Assembly (NCBI RefSeq): GCF_001618865.1
Contig: NZ_CP015136.1
Location: forward strand, 5,925,001 to 5,989,000
DNA from: Luteitalea pratensis
GTDB taxonomy: Bacteria > Acidobacteriota > Vicinamibacteria > Vicinamibacterales > Vicinamibacteraceae
Direction of reading: 5' to 3'
DNA length: 64,000 nucleotides
Below, piece by piece: positions 7,976 through 15,820 of this stretch. The notes under the pieces are model-generated. The model did no database searches and was not told the origin of the DNA. It worked only from the letters and a program-made list of their open reading frames with translations. The stretch's first letter is position 1. The number at the start of each line of letters is the position of its first letter. Both the position numbers and the translations under genes were made by a program.

Positions 7976-9058
7976 ATGCGTCACGTCCTGCTTGCCGGCC
8001 TCGCCCTTCTTTCCGTTGCCCTCGGCACCGTTACCGCCTCCGGGCAGGCCACGCCGGCCGACCCGGTGATTACGAAGGTGTTCGGGCCGGAAACGGCAAC
8101 CGGCCCCTACAAGCACCCCGCGTGCCTGACCGAGTTGTCCAACGGTGACCTGTACCTGGTGTACTACGGCGGGCAGGGTGAGTACGCGCGCGATACGACG
8201 GTGTTCGGCTCCCGGCTCCGCAAGGGCGACACGACCTGGAGTGCGCCCGTGGCGCTGGCGAAGGACCCGTTCCGGTCGGTCGGCAACGGCGTCATCTGGC
8301 AGGCGCCCGATGGCCTCGTCTGGCTGTTCTACGTGGTCCGTTTCGGTGACACGTGGGGCACCTCGCGTATCCAGGCCAAGGTGTCGCGCGACATGGCGGC
8401 GACGTGGTCGGATGCGTTCCCCCTGGTGCTCGAAGCCGGGATGATGGTGCGCAATCGTCCAATCGTGCTGCACGATGGCAGCTACCTGCTGCCGATCTAC
8501 TTCGAGGACGGCTTCGATACCGAACGTGTCGGCCCGAAGAGCACGTCCCGCTTCCTGCGGTTCGATACGAAGAAGCAGGTCTGGGAGCCGCTCGGCGAGA
8601 TTCGCTCTGCCAACGGCAACATCCAGCCGGCGGTCGTCGAAATCGCGCCGAACCACCTGATCGCCTATTCGCGTCGCGGCGGCGGCTACGGACCGACCAC
8701 GGACGGCTGGCTGGTACGCGGCGAATCCACCGATGGCGGCCGGACCTGGGGCGAGGGGCGCAATTCCGCCTTCCCCAACCCGAACTCGGCCGTCGATTTC
8801 CTGAAGCTCTCATCGGGGGCGCTGCTGCTGGTCTACAACGACCACATGTGGGAGCGCAGTCCCCTGATGCTGGCCCTTTCCGACGACCAGGATCGGACGT
8901 GGCCCGTCAAGAAGGCATTGGCCACGGGCAAGAACAGCTATGCGTACCCGATCGCCTTCCAGGCTCGCGACGGCCGCATCCACGTGGTCTACACCAGCGA
9001 CGCGCGCAAGGTCATCAACCACGCCGTGGTGACGGAGGACTGGATCAGGGGGAAGTAG
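7976..9058 (+). CDS. Secreted sialidase-like (BNR/Asp-box beta-propeller) protein
   Basis: About 360 residues with a signal peptide (MRHVLLAGLALLSVALG...). The fold signature is a six-bladed sialidase propeller: Asp-box motifs such as STDGGRTWGE and SDDQDRTWP, an arginine-containing RNRPIVLHDGSYLLP stretch, and repeated blades over the whole length. Such proteins hydrolyse terminal sialic acids or, in many soil bacteria, act on other acidic glycans. GAGGAG lies 5 nt before the ATG at 7976; the in-frame ATG at 7973 is too close to it. It is divergent from iclR and belongs by position to the carbohydrate-use island. Catalytic Tyr/Glu residues were not mapped. Confidence 0.8.
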   Translation: MRHVLLAGLALLSVALGTVTASGQATPADPVITKVFGPETATGPYKHPACLTELSNGDLYLVYYGGQGEYARDTTVFGSRLRKGDTTWSAPVALAKDPFRSVGNGVIWQAPDGLVWLFYVVRFGDTWGTSRIQAKVSRDMAATWSDAFPLVLEAGMMVRNRPIVLHDGSYLLPIYFEDGFDTERVGPKSTSRFLRFDTKKQVWEPLGEIRSANGNIQPAVVEIAPNHLIAYSRRGGGYGPTTDGWLVRGESTDGGRTWGEGRNSAFPNPNSAVDFLKLSSGALLLVYNDHMWERSPLMLALSDDQDRTWPVKKALATGKNSYAYPIAFQARDGRIHVVYTSDARKVINHAVVTEDWIRGK

Positions 9059-9060
9059 GG

Positions 9061-9182
9061 CAATTTCAGGATTTCATGATTTCAGAATTTCATGGTGGCG
9101 TGCCGCGTCGGAGCGATCGGCGAGTGATGGCAGCACCGTCGCGAAATTCCTGAACTTCTTGAAATTCCTGCAATTTCTGGAA
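9061..9182. repeat. 8-bp-period AT-rich arrays in inverted orientation
   Basis: Left arm 9063-9096 repeats ATTTCAGG/ATTTCATG-like octamers; right arm 9140-9180 repeats their complement (GAAATTCCTG). The two arms can pair as a long imperfect hairpin around a GC-rich centre. This is the AT-richest stretch between the sialidase-like gene and the polysaccharide cluster, and it could act as a terminator or boundary. Confidence 0.7.
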
Positions 9183-9226
9183 GTAGATCGGGCCTTCTGG
9201 GGTCTCGGGCCCGCTATACTTCCCGG

Positions 9227-10450
9227 GTGTCTGCCCCTGCCGTTGCGCTGCACGGCGTGTCCAAGCGCTTCACCCTGTACCACCGGGGCGGAAGCGGGCT
9301 CAAGGAGCGGCTCGTCGGGCTGGTTGGCGGGCGGCGCGAGGCGCGCGAGACGTTCTGGGCGCTCCGCGACGTCGGCTTCGAGGTCCCGCGAGGCGAGACC
9401 CTCGGCCTCATCGGCCACAACGGCTGCGGCAAGAGCACGCTGCTGCAAATCATCGCCGGCATCCTCGAGCCCGACGGCGGGACGGTCTCGACGACCGGGC
9501 GGATCACGTCGCTGCTTGAACTGGGTGCCGGCTTCAGTCCCGATCTCTCCGGCCGTGACAACGTCTTCCTGAACGCGTCGCTGCATGGCGTGCCGACCGA
9601 CATCATTCGCGCGAAGTTCGACGAGATCGTCGCCTTCGCCGAGCTCGGGCGCTTCATCGACACGCCGGTACGTAACTACTCGTCGGGCATGTACATGCGC
9701 CTCGGCTTCTCGGTGGCGGCCCACCTCGACCCCGAGATCGTGCTCGTCGATGAAGCCCTGGCCGTCGGCGACGAGGCCTTCCAGCGCAAGTGCCTCCGCA
9801 AGATCCAGCAGTTCCAGTCGCAGGGCGTGACCGTGATCATCGTCTCGCACGACCTGTTGCTGGTGGAGCGGCTGTGCGCCCGTGCATGCCTGCTGCAGCG
9901 GGGCGAACTCGTGTCGATCGGCCCGGCCGCCGACGTCATTGCCCGCTACCACCAGATCGCCGCCGCGAGCGGTGAGGTCGCCGGCGAGCACCGCTGGGGC
10001 TCGCGCGAGATCGAGATTCCGCGCGTCCGCCTGCTCGACGCGCAGGACCAGCCGGTCACCAGCCTGCGGACCGGCGAGACGCTGACGATTGCGTTCGGCT
10101 ATCGGGCGGCCGCGCGCGTGCCCCGACCGGTGTTCGGCCTCGCCGTCTACCACGAGGACGGCACGCACCTGACGGGCCCGAACACGCGCACCGGTGGCCT
10201 GGCGATTCCCGCCGTCGAGGGCGACGGCGAAGTCCGCTACACGATCGACCACCTTTCACTGCTGCCCGGGCGCTATGTCGTCTCGGTCTCGGCTTACGAC
10301 TACCATCTGGTGGAACCGCTCGATCACCGTGAACGCGTCGCCACCTTCACCGTGACCGAAGGCGGCACGCTGGAGCGCTTCGGCAAGGTGACGCTCGGCG
10401 GCACATGGCACCTCGTGCCTGCCGCGACACGGGAGCCTGTCGGTCCGTGA
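9227..10450 (+). CDS. wzt: Wzt-type ABC transporter ATP-binding protein for polysaccharide export
   Basis: A 407-residue ATPase that would energise export of a lipid-linked polysaccharide across the inner membrane. The nucleotide-binding domain (about 1-245) shows Walker A GHNGCGKST, the signature NYSSGMYMRLGF, Walker B PEIVLVDEAL and a switch histidine (VSHD). Residues about 260-400 form a beta-sandwich like the Wzt C-terminal domain that recognises the modified end of the glycan. GTG is the only sensible start. No Wzm permease lies next to it, which is unusual. It is translationally coupled to the next glycosyltransferase by GTGA. Confidence 0.9.
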   Translation: MSAPAVALHGVSKRFTLYHRGGSGLKERLVGLVGGRREARETFWALRDVGFEVPRGETLGLIGHNGCGKSTLLQIIAGILEPDGGTVSTTGRITSLLELGAGFSPDLSGRDNVFLNASLHGVPTDIIRAKFDEIVAFAELGRFIDTPVRNYSSGMYMRLGFSVAAHLDPEIVLVDEALAVGDEAFQRKCLRKIQQFQSQGVTVIIVSHDLLLVERLCARACLLQRGELVSIGPAADVIARYHQIAAASGEVAGEHRWGSREIEIPRVRLLDAQDQPVTSLRTGETLTIAFGYRAAARVPRPVFGLAVYHEDGTHLTGPNTRTGGLAIPAVEGDGEVRYTIDHLSLLPGRYVVSVSAYDYHLVEPLDHRERVATFTVTEGGTLERFGKVTLGGTWHLVPAATREPVGP

Positions 10451-13400
10451 CCACACCACGCCTGGCGGCCATCGTCCATGGCGCGCGCTGGCCTGCCTGG
10501 GATGCTGGCGCCGCGTGGAGGGAACGCCTGAGCCGCGCCCTGCAGCGCGAAGTCGAGATCGTCCTGGCCCGTGACGAGGTCACCGCGCCACGCGGGGCTG
10601 CCGCGTGCATCATGCAGGGCCTCGGCCGGACGCTGGCGCCACACGTGATCGTCGCCGACGTCCACGCCACCCCGGACGATGACGCGCTTCGCGCGATCGT
10701 CGCGGCGCTGGACACCGCGATGCTGGTGCTGCCAGCAGGACGCGTGGCAGACCCGGAGGCGGAGGCCGCTCTCCGCGACCGGTTGCTCTCGGCTGCAGCC
10801 GGCGACACCAATCACATCGACGCCGATCCGGCGGTCTGGGCCGTCCACCGCGAAGCCGTCCTCGACGCGGGCGGGCTCGACGAGACACTCTGGTCGATCG
10901 GGGTGGTCGACGACATCGCCGCCCGCCTGGCGCGTGCAGATACGCCGATCACCCGTCTCGGCCTGCCGGCCATCGGGGTGTCCGACGTCTCGTACCCGTA
11001 CGCGTCGCCGTTCGCGACGTTCCTGTCCTGGCGCAATCGACTTCGCCTCGCGTTCGCGCATGCGTCGTCCGAGGATCTCGGCCGCCGGATCAGCACGGCG
11101 CTCGTCTCACTGCTGGCCGAGGCCTGGGCCGCCACGGGGCTGGACGCCGCGAACGTTTCGTTCGGCGGCGACTGGGGACGCGCGTCGCTTGCGACGCGCC
11201 TGCGCACCCGGTTCGGCGGCCCGCCGCCCGACACGCTCTGGCCACGCGACGAAACGGGTACTGCCGTGCGCCTCGCGGCCCTGCACGCGTTCGCGCTCGA
11301 ACTCCCGGACCTGCTGCGCGTGCGCGAAGCGCGCGGGCTTGCGCGCGACGCTTGCGTACCGCAACCGACGCCGGCCCGTGCCGTCGCCGACTCTGGCCTG
11401 CCGGTGACGCGGCCGCGAGTCTCGGTGATCGTCGTCAACTGGAACGGACGCGACCATCTCGAGGCCTGCTTGGCATCGCTGCGCGCGAGCGACTACCCCG
11501 CCGACCTGCTCGAACTGATCTGCGTCGACAACGGCTCGGTGGACGACAGCCGCACGTTGATCGCGGAACGCTTCCCCGAGGTCCGCGTCGTCGCGTTGCC
11601 CGAGAACCGCGGCTTCACCGGGGGCAATGCCGCGGGCGTCGCAGCAGCCACGGGCGACGTTTTCGTGTTCGTGAACAACGACATGAAGTTCGAGCCGACG
11701 CTCGTCTCCCGCCTGATCGACGGGCTCGACGACGCGACGGCCTGCACGGGTGCGCGGGTGATGAGTTGGGACGGCTCCAGCATCGATTTCGTGCGTGGCA
11801 CGTCCAGCTTCGAGGCGCGAGGGTTCCAGGAGCAGTTCGGGCAGACCTACACGCCAGGGATGGCCCTGGCGGAATCGTTCTTCCCCAACGGCGGCGCCTT
11901 CGCCGTGACGCGGCGGGCGTACGAGGACGCCGGCGGTTTCGATCCCGCCCTGTTTGCCTACTACGACGACGTGGACCTTGGTTGGCGGCTGCGGATGGCC
12001 GGACATGGCATCCACACCGTGGCCGAGGCCGTGGCCTATCACCGACACGGCGCCACGGTCGGCACCCAACCGCACGCGCACAAGCGCTTCGTGCTCGCCC
12101 GCAACGCACTGTGGATTGCTATCCGCAACTACGACGATCGGACGCTGCCCCACGTGTTGCCGGCAGTGCTGATGCTCGCGGGTCTGCGGGTGGCGCAGGA
12201 CCTGGTCTGGCTGCGGTCCCCGCTGAGCGATCTCCTGCGCCCGTGGCTCGAGCGCCACCGCCGCCACGCGCCGAGCGCGGGGATCTACGACGTCAGCCCG
12301 ACACCGGGCCGAGCCGGTGCGCCACGCGTGCTGGCCGGCGTGCCGATGCCCGAGTGGGCGGCGATCGGCGCGACACTGCAGGACCTGCCGCGCCTGCTGG
12401 CGCTGCACGACGCCCAACAGCAGCGCCGGCGGGTCCCCGACGACCAGGTGCTGCCTTTCCTCGGACGGCCCTTCGAGGAACTCGATGGCCGCAAGTCCTA
12501 TCGCGCCGCACAGAAGGCGCTCGTGGAGGCGCTCGGGCTGCGGGCGCGCCTCGGCATCCGCCCGCACGTGCTGCTGCTGACTCACGAGTCGCTGCGCATC
12601 AACATGTCGGGCCCGGCCATCCGTGTGCTGGAGATGGCGCGCGCACTCAGTCGCACCGCACGCGTCACCGTCTGCGCCCCTGCCCCGCTCGAAGTCCGTG
12701 ACGATCGCGTGGCGCTCGTGCCGTTCGATCCGGCGCGGCCGGCGGCGCTGAAGGCGCAGGCCGAGACCGCCGACGCCCTGATCGTGCAGGGCTTCGCGCT
12801 CACGTCGTATCCGTTCCTGTCCGAACTGGTGTGCCCGATCGTCGCCGACCTGTACTGCCCGTTCACCATCGAGCATCTCGAGCAGCATCGCGCCGCGGGT
12901 GCGCTGGTACCGTCGTCCCACGAGTCCGACGCGGCCTCAATCCTGGCCGTGCAGAATGCGCAGTTGCAGCAGGCCGACTACTTCATCTGCGCCAGTGAAC
13001 GGCAACGCGATTTCTGGATCGGCACGCTGCACACCGCAGGCCGGGTCAATCCGCGCACCCTCGCGCGCGACCCCGACCTGCGATCCCTGATCGACGTCGT
13101 GCCGTTCGGCCTGCCCTCGGAGCCTGTCGCGCTCGCCGCGGATCGCGCCCGCGAGTCGCGGCTGCGGCGCGGCCTTCCTGCCGGCGTGATGAAGGGCGTC
13201 CACCCGGGCGTCCGCAGCACCGATCGCGTGCTGCTGTGGGGCGGATCGCTCCTCGACTGGCAGGACCCCGAAACGCTGATCGCCGCCGTGTCGCAACTCG
13301 CGCGCACCCGCGACGACGTCAAGCTGTTCTTCATGGGCGTGAAGCACCCGAATCCGCAGGTCGCGCCCATGGCCGTCGTCGAGCGCTCACGCCGACTGGC

Positions 13401-14016
13401 CGAGTCGCTCGGCGTCGCCGGCTCGTACGTGATCTTCAACGACTGGGTGCCCTACGACGAGCGCGCACTCTATCTGATGGAAGCCGATCTCGGCGTCAGC
13501 ACGCATCACGCCCATCTCGAGACGCGCTACGCGTTCCGCACGCGGATGCTCGATTACTTGTGGGCGCGACTGCCGATCGTCTGCACCGAGGGCGACCATT
13601 TCGGCGACCTCGTACGCGCGAGGGGACTCGGGCGTGCCGTCCCGCCCGGCGACCCGGATGCGCTGGCCGTCGCGATCGCCGAGATGCTCGATGCGGAACC
13701 CATGCGGCGCACGGCGCGGGAGACGCTCGGCACGGTTGCCGATGCGATGACCTGGGATCGCGTGGTCGAACCCCTGCGGCAGTGGTGCGCGGATCCGATG
13801 TTCGCCGCCGATCGCGAGCACGAGGTCGTCGCGTTCCGTGCCCACCTGTCGGAAAGCTTCAAGGCGTCCCGCTGGCTCAAGCGCACCGCCCTGCGACTCG
13901 GCGTGAAGGAAGGCGACGTCGAGGCGATGAAACGATGGGGCCCGGTGCGCGCAGGCATGTCGGTGCGTAACGCCGTCGCCATCCGTCGAGCCCGTCGCAA
14001 GGCGAGGGCGAAGTGA
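10447..14016 (+). CDS. Multi-domain glycosyltransferase (degenerate GT2-like + GT2 + GT4)
   Basis: At 1189 residues this is several glycosyltransferases in one chain. Residues about 320-620 are a GT-A rhamnosyltransferase-like GT2: VSVIVVNWNGRDHLEACL, ICVDNGSVDDS, FVFVNNDMKFEP (DxD-like) and YYDDVDLGWRLRMAG. Residues about 705-1130 are a GT-B domain of the GT4 type, with SGPAIRVLEMARAL early and an acceptor/donor region with GDPDALAVAIAEMLD late. Residues 1-290 have faint GT2-like features (VWAVHREAVLDAGGLDE) but no clear DxD, so this part is probably non-catalytic. It would add at least two sugars to the exported glycan. The GTG overlaps the wzt stop. Confidence 0.88.
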   Translation: MTTPRLAAIVHGARWPAWDAGAAWRERLSRALQREVEIVLARDEVTAPRGAAACIMQGLGRTLAPHVIVADVHATPDDDALRAIVAALDTAMLVLPAGRVADPEAEAALRDRLLSAAAGDTNHIDADPAVWAVHREAVLDAGGLDETLWSIGVVDDIAARLARADTPITRLGLPAIGVSDVSYPYASPFATFLSWRNRLRLAFAHASSEDLGRRISTALVSLLAEAWAATGLDAANVSFGGDWGRASLATRLRTRFGGPPPDTLWPRDETGTAVRLAALHAFALELPDLLRVREARGLARDACVPQPTPARAVADSGLPVTRPRVSVIVVNWNGRDHLEACLASLRASDYPADLLELICVDNGSVDDSRTLIAERFPEVRVVALPENRGFTGGNAAGVAAATGDVFVFVNNDMKFEPTLVSRLIDGLDDATACTGARVMSWDGSSIDFVRGTSSFEARGFQEQFGQTYTPGMALAESFFPNGGAFAVTRRAYEDAGGFDPALFAYYDDVDLGWRLRMAGHGIHTVAEAVAYHRHGATVGTQPHAHKRFVLARNALWIAIRNYDDRTLPHVLPAVLMLAGLRVAQDLVWLRSPLSDLLRPWLERHRRHAPSAGIYDVSPTPGRAGAPRVLAGVPMPEWAAIGATLQDLPRLLALHDAQQQRRRVPDDQVLPFLGRPFEELDGRKSYRAAQKALVEALGLRARLGIRPHVLLLTHESLRINMSGPAIRVLEMARALSRTARVTVCAPAPLEVRDDRVALVPFDPARPAALKAQAETADALIVQGFALTSYPFLSELVCPIVADLYCPFTIEHLEQHRAAGALVPSSHESDAASILAVQNAQLQQADYFICASERQRDFWIGTLHTAGRVNPRTLARDPDLRSLIDVVPFGLPSEPVALAADRARESRLRRGLPAGVMKGVHPGVRSTDRVLLWGGSLLDWQDPETLIAAVSQLARTRDDVKLFFMGVKHPNPQVAPMAVVERSRRLAESLGVAGSYVIFNDWVPYDERALYLMEADLGVSTHHAHLETRYAFRTRMLDYLWARLPIVCTEGDHFGDLVRARGLGRAVPPGDPDALAVAIAEMLDAEPMRRTARETLGTVADAMTWDRVVEPLRQWCADPMFAADREHEVVAFRAHLSESFKASRWLKRTALRLGVKEGDVEAMKRWGPVRAGMSVRNAVAIRRARRKARAK

Positions 14017-15053
14017 CAAACGAACCGGGTACCGGGTACCGGGTACCGGGTACCGGAGACAGTCAGCCTGCAGCCCGCAGCCTGCAGCCCGAAGGCGAGC
14101 TCTCCGCACAGCCGCTCGTCAGCGTCATCGTGGCCGCGCGCAACAGCGCGTCAACGCTGCCGGCATGCCTGCGGGCCCTGGCGGCGCAGGACCATCCCCT
14201 CGTCGAGATCATCGTCGTCGACGACGGGTCGGACGACGACACGGCAGCGGTGGCCGACGCGGCCGGCGTGCGCGTCGTGCGTACTCCCGCGATCGGCGCC
14301 TCTGCGGCGCGAAACCTCGGGATCGAGACGGCGCGCGGTGACATCGTCGCATTCACCGATGGTGATTGCGTCGCCGACGCGGGTTGGGCGCGTGCCCTCG
14401 TCGAGGGGTTGCAAAGCAGTGGCGCGACCGGTGTCGGTGGCAAGCAGGTGAACGTGTTCCCGCCCGGGCGGCGGGCCCTGCGCGACGGCTTCGAGGCGTT
14501 CTTCCGGGCCGCGTCGATCGTGAGCGACTACACGCGCGGCGATGAGCGGCCACGACCGGTGCAGCACAACGCCAGTTGCTGCAGCGCCTATCTGATCGGT
14601 CCCGTACGCGCGGTCGGCGGTTTCACCAAGGGCCTCTGGCCTGGCGAGGACGTCGATTTGGACCTGCGACTCGCGGCGCAAGGCGCAACCTTCTACTACG
14701 TGCCCCAGGCGATCGTGCACCACCATCGCCCTGGCACGTTCGCGTGGTTCCGTCGCATGATGCGGCGCTATGGCGCGGCCGAGCGGCGGCTCGTACGCAT
14801 GCACGGGCGAAAACGTGCGGTCGACTACGTGCCCGTCCTGCTTGCCACGGTCCTCGCCATGCAGGGGCTGATCCTGTGGCCAGCGGCGCATGGCGCCATC
14901 GTCGCCTTCGACGCCGTGTTGCTGCTGGGGGGCCTCGGCGTTCTCTGGTCGACGACGCCGATTCGCCACTGGCCGACCGTGATGCTCTTCGGCGTGACGG
15001 CGCTCTGGGAATGGCACATCGGCTGGCTGACCGCCCGGGGAGAGACGGCGTGA
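14013..15053 (+). CDS. GT2-family glycosyltransferase with C-terminal membrane helices
   Basis: A 346-residue inverting GT-A enzyme: VSVIVAARNSASTLPACLRAL, IIVVDDGSDDDT, FTDGDC as the metal-binding acid motif, and GLWPGEDVDLDLRL as the catalytic-base region. Residues about 270-335 contain two or three membrane helices, so it acts at the cytoplasmic face on a lipid-linked acceptor. The GTG overlaps the previous stop. The first 30 residues (EPGTGYRVPGTGD...) come from a tandem heptamer array in the DNA, so the functional protein may begin later or carry a disordered leader. Confidence 0.87.
   Translation: MTNEPGTGYRVPGTGDSQPAARSLQPEGELSAQPLVSVIVAARNSASTLPACLRALAAQDHPLVEIIVVDDGSDDDTAAVADAAGVRVVRTPAIGASAARNLGIETARGDIVAFTDGDCVADAGWARALVEGLQSSGATGVGGKQVNVFPPGRRALRDGFEAFFRAASIVSDYTRGDERPRPVQHNASCCSAYLIGPVRAVGGFTKGLWPGEDVDLDLRLAAQGATFYYVPQAIVHHHRPGTFAWFRRMMRRYGAAERRLVRMHGRKRAVDYVPVLLATVLAMQGLILWPAAHGAIVAFDAVLLLGGLGVLWSTTPIRHWPTVMLFGVTALWEWHIGWLTARGETA
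14024..14092 (+). repeat. 7-bp-period arrays inside the 5' end of a glycosyltransferase gene
   Basis: About four and a half copies of ACCGGGT (14024-14056) are followed by copies of CAGCCTG/CAGCCCG (14064-14092). Both lie in frame directly after the GTG start codon of the GT2 gene. Confidence 0.8.
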
Positions 15054-15820
15054 CGCCCGATGACGCCATCATCGACCAGGAGCGCGCGCACGAGAATGCC
15101 TGGTATGCCCGCGCCCTGGAAGAACGCTTCTTCGAGCGCGAGGGCTTTCGCCGGCTGGTGGCCTGGAACGTCGCGGCATTGCGTCGCGAGGTGACGCTGC
15201 GACCCGACATGCGTGCGCTCTCGATCGGCGCCGGGCTCGGCGACTACGAACTCGCGATTGCTCCCCTCGTCCGGCACGTGACGGCCGTCGAACTCTCGGA
15301 GACCGCGGCCGCCGCGGCGCGCGATCGCCTGCGGGCCGCAGCGGTCCACAACGTCGACGTGATCGTGGGCCCCATCGACACGCAGGGCTTCGCTCCCGGG
15401 CAGTTCGATCTGGTGTACGCCATGGGCGTGTTCCATCACTTCCTGCCGGATCAGCGGCGTCGCCTGCTGGCCTTGGTGCATGAGTGGACGACGCCCTCGG
15501 GATGGCTGTACATCCGCGACCCGAACGCGCGCGGACTTCTGCGCCTCGTACTCGAAGGATGGTTCCGCCGCCGAAGCACCGTCCATGCCGAGCAGGAAAC
15601 GTCGCTCGATCCTTACATGCTGATGGCCGAGGCGCAGCTGGCCGGCTTCACGGACGCGCGGCTGGATTACATCGACGTGGTCGGCGGTCCACTGCCATGG
15701 CTCGTGCGGAGCGAGTCGACCCTGTTCTGGCGCGCCGTGTTCGCCTTCGATCGTGCATGGCTGGCGGTGCCCGGCCTGCGGCGCGCAGCGTCGCAGTTCG
15801 CGCTGGTCGCACGACGATGA
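15050..15820 (+). CDS. Class I SAM-dependent methyltransferase
   Basis: A 256-residue Rossmann methyltransferase. Motif I is present as ALSIGAGLGDYELA near residue 55, followed by an acidic residue at the end of beta-2 (VTAVELS) and LVYAMGVFHHFLPDQ as motif IV/V. The GTG overlaps the upstream glycosyltransferase stop as GTGA; open frame further upstream is only a shadow. Its place among glycosyltransferases suggests O-methylation of a sugar in the exported glycan, which in some Wzt systems is also the chain-terminating signal. The substrate is not deducible. Confidence 0.85.
   Translation: MTPDDAIIDQERAHENAWYARALEERFFEREGFRRLVAWNVAALRREVTLRPDMRALSIGAGLGDYELAIAPLVRHVTAVELSETAAAAARDRLRAAAVHNVDVIVGPIDTQGFAPGQFDLVYAMGVFHHFLPDQRRRLLALVHEWTTPSGWLYIRDPNARGLLRLVLEGWFRRRSTVHAEQETSLDPYMLMAEAQLAGFTDARLDYIDVVGGPLPWLVRSESTLFWRAVFAFDRAWLAVPGLRRAASQFALVARR

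Noticed and set aside
11107-12921. A 604-codon open frame on the minus strand across the large glycosyltransferase; similar long antisense frames at 16687-18540, 31126-32826, 32588-34573, 36512-38329 and 38170-40785
   Set aside because: These are mirror frames of GC-rich genes: histidine/arginine-rich translations without any recognisable domain, lying opposite well-supported proteins.
15484-15816. A longer YfhO-like protein starting inside the methyltransferase gene
   Set aside because: That stretch is out of frame with the conserved methyltransferase; the ATG overlapping its stop is the better start.
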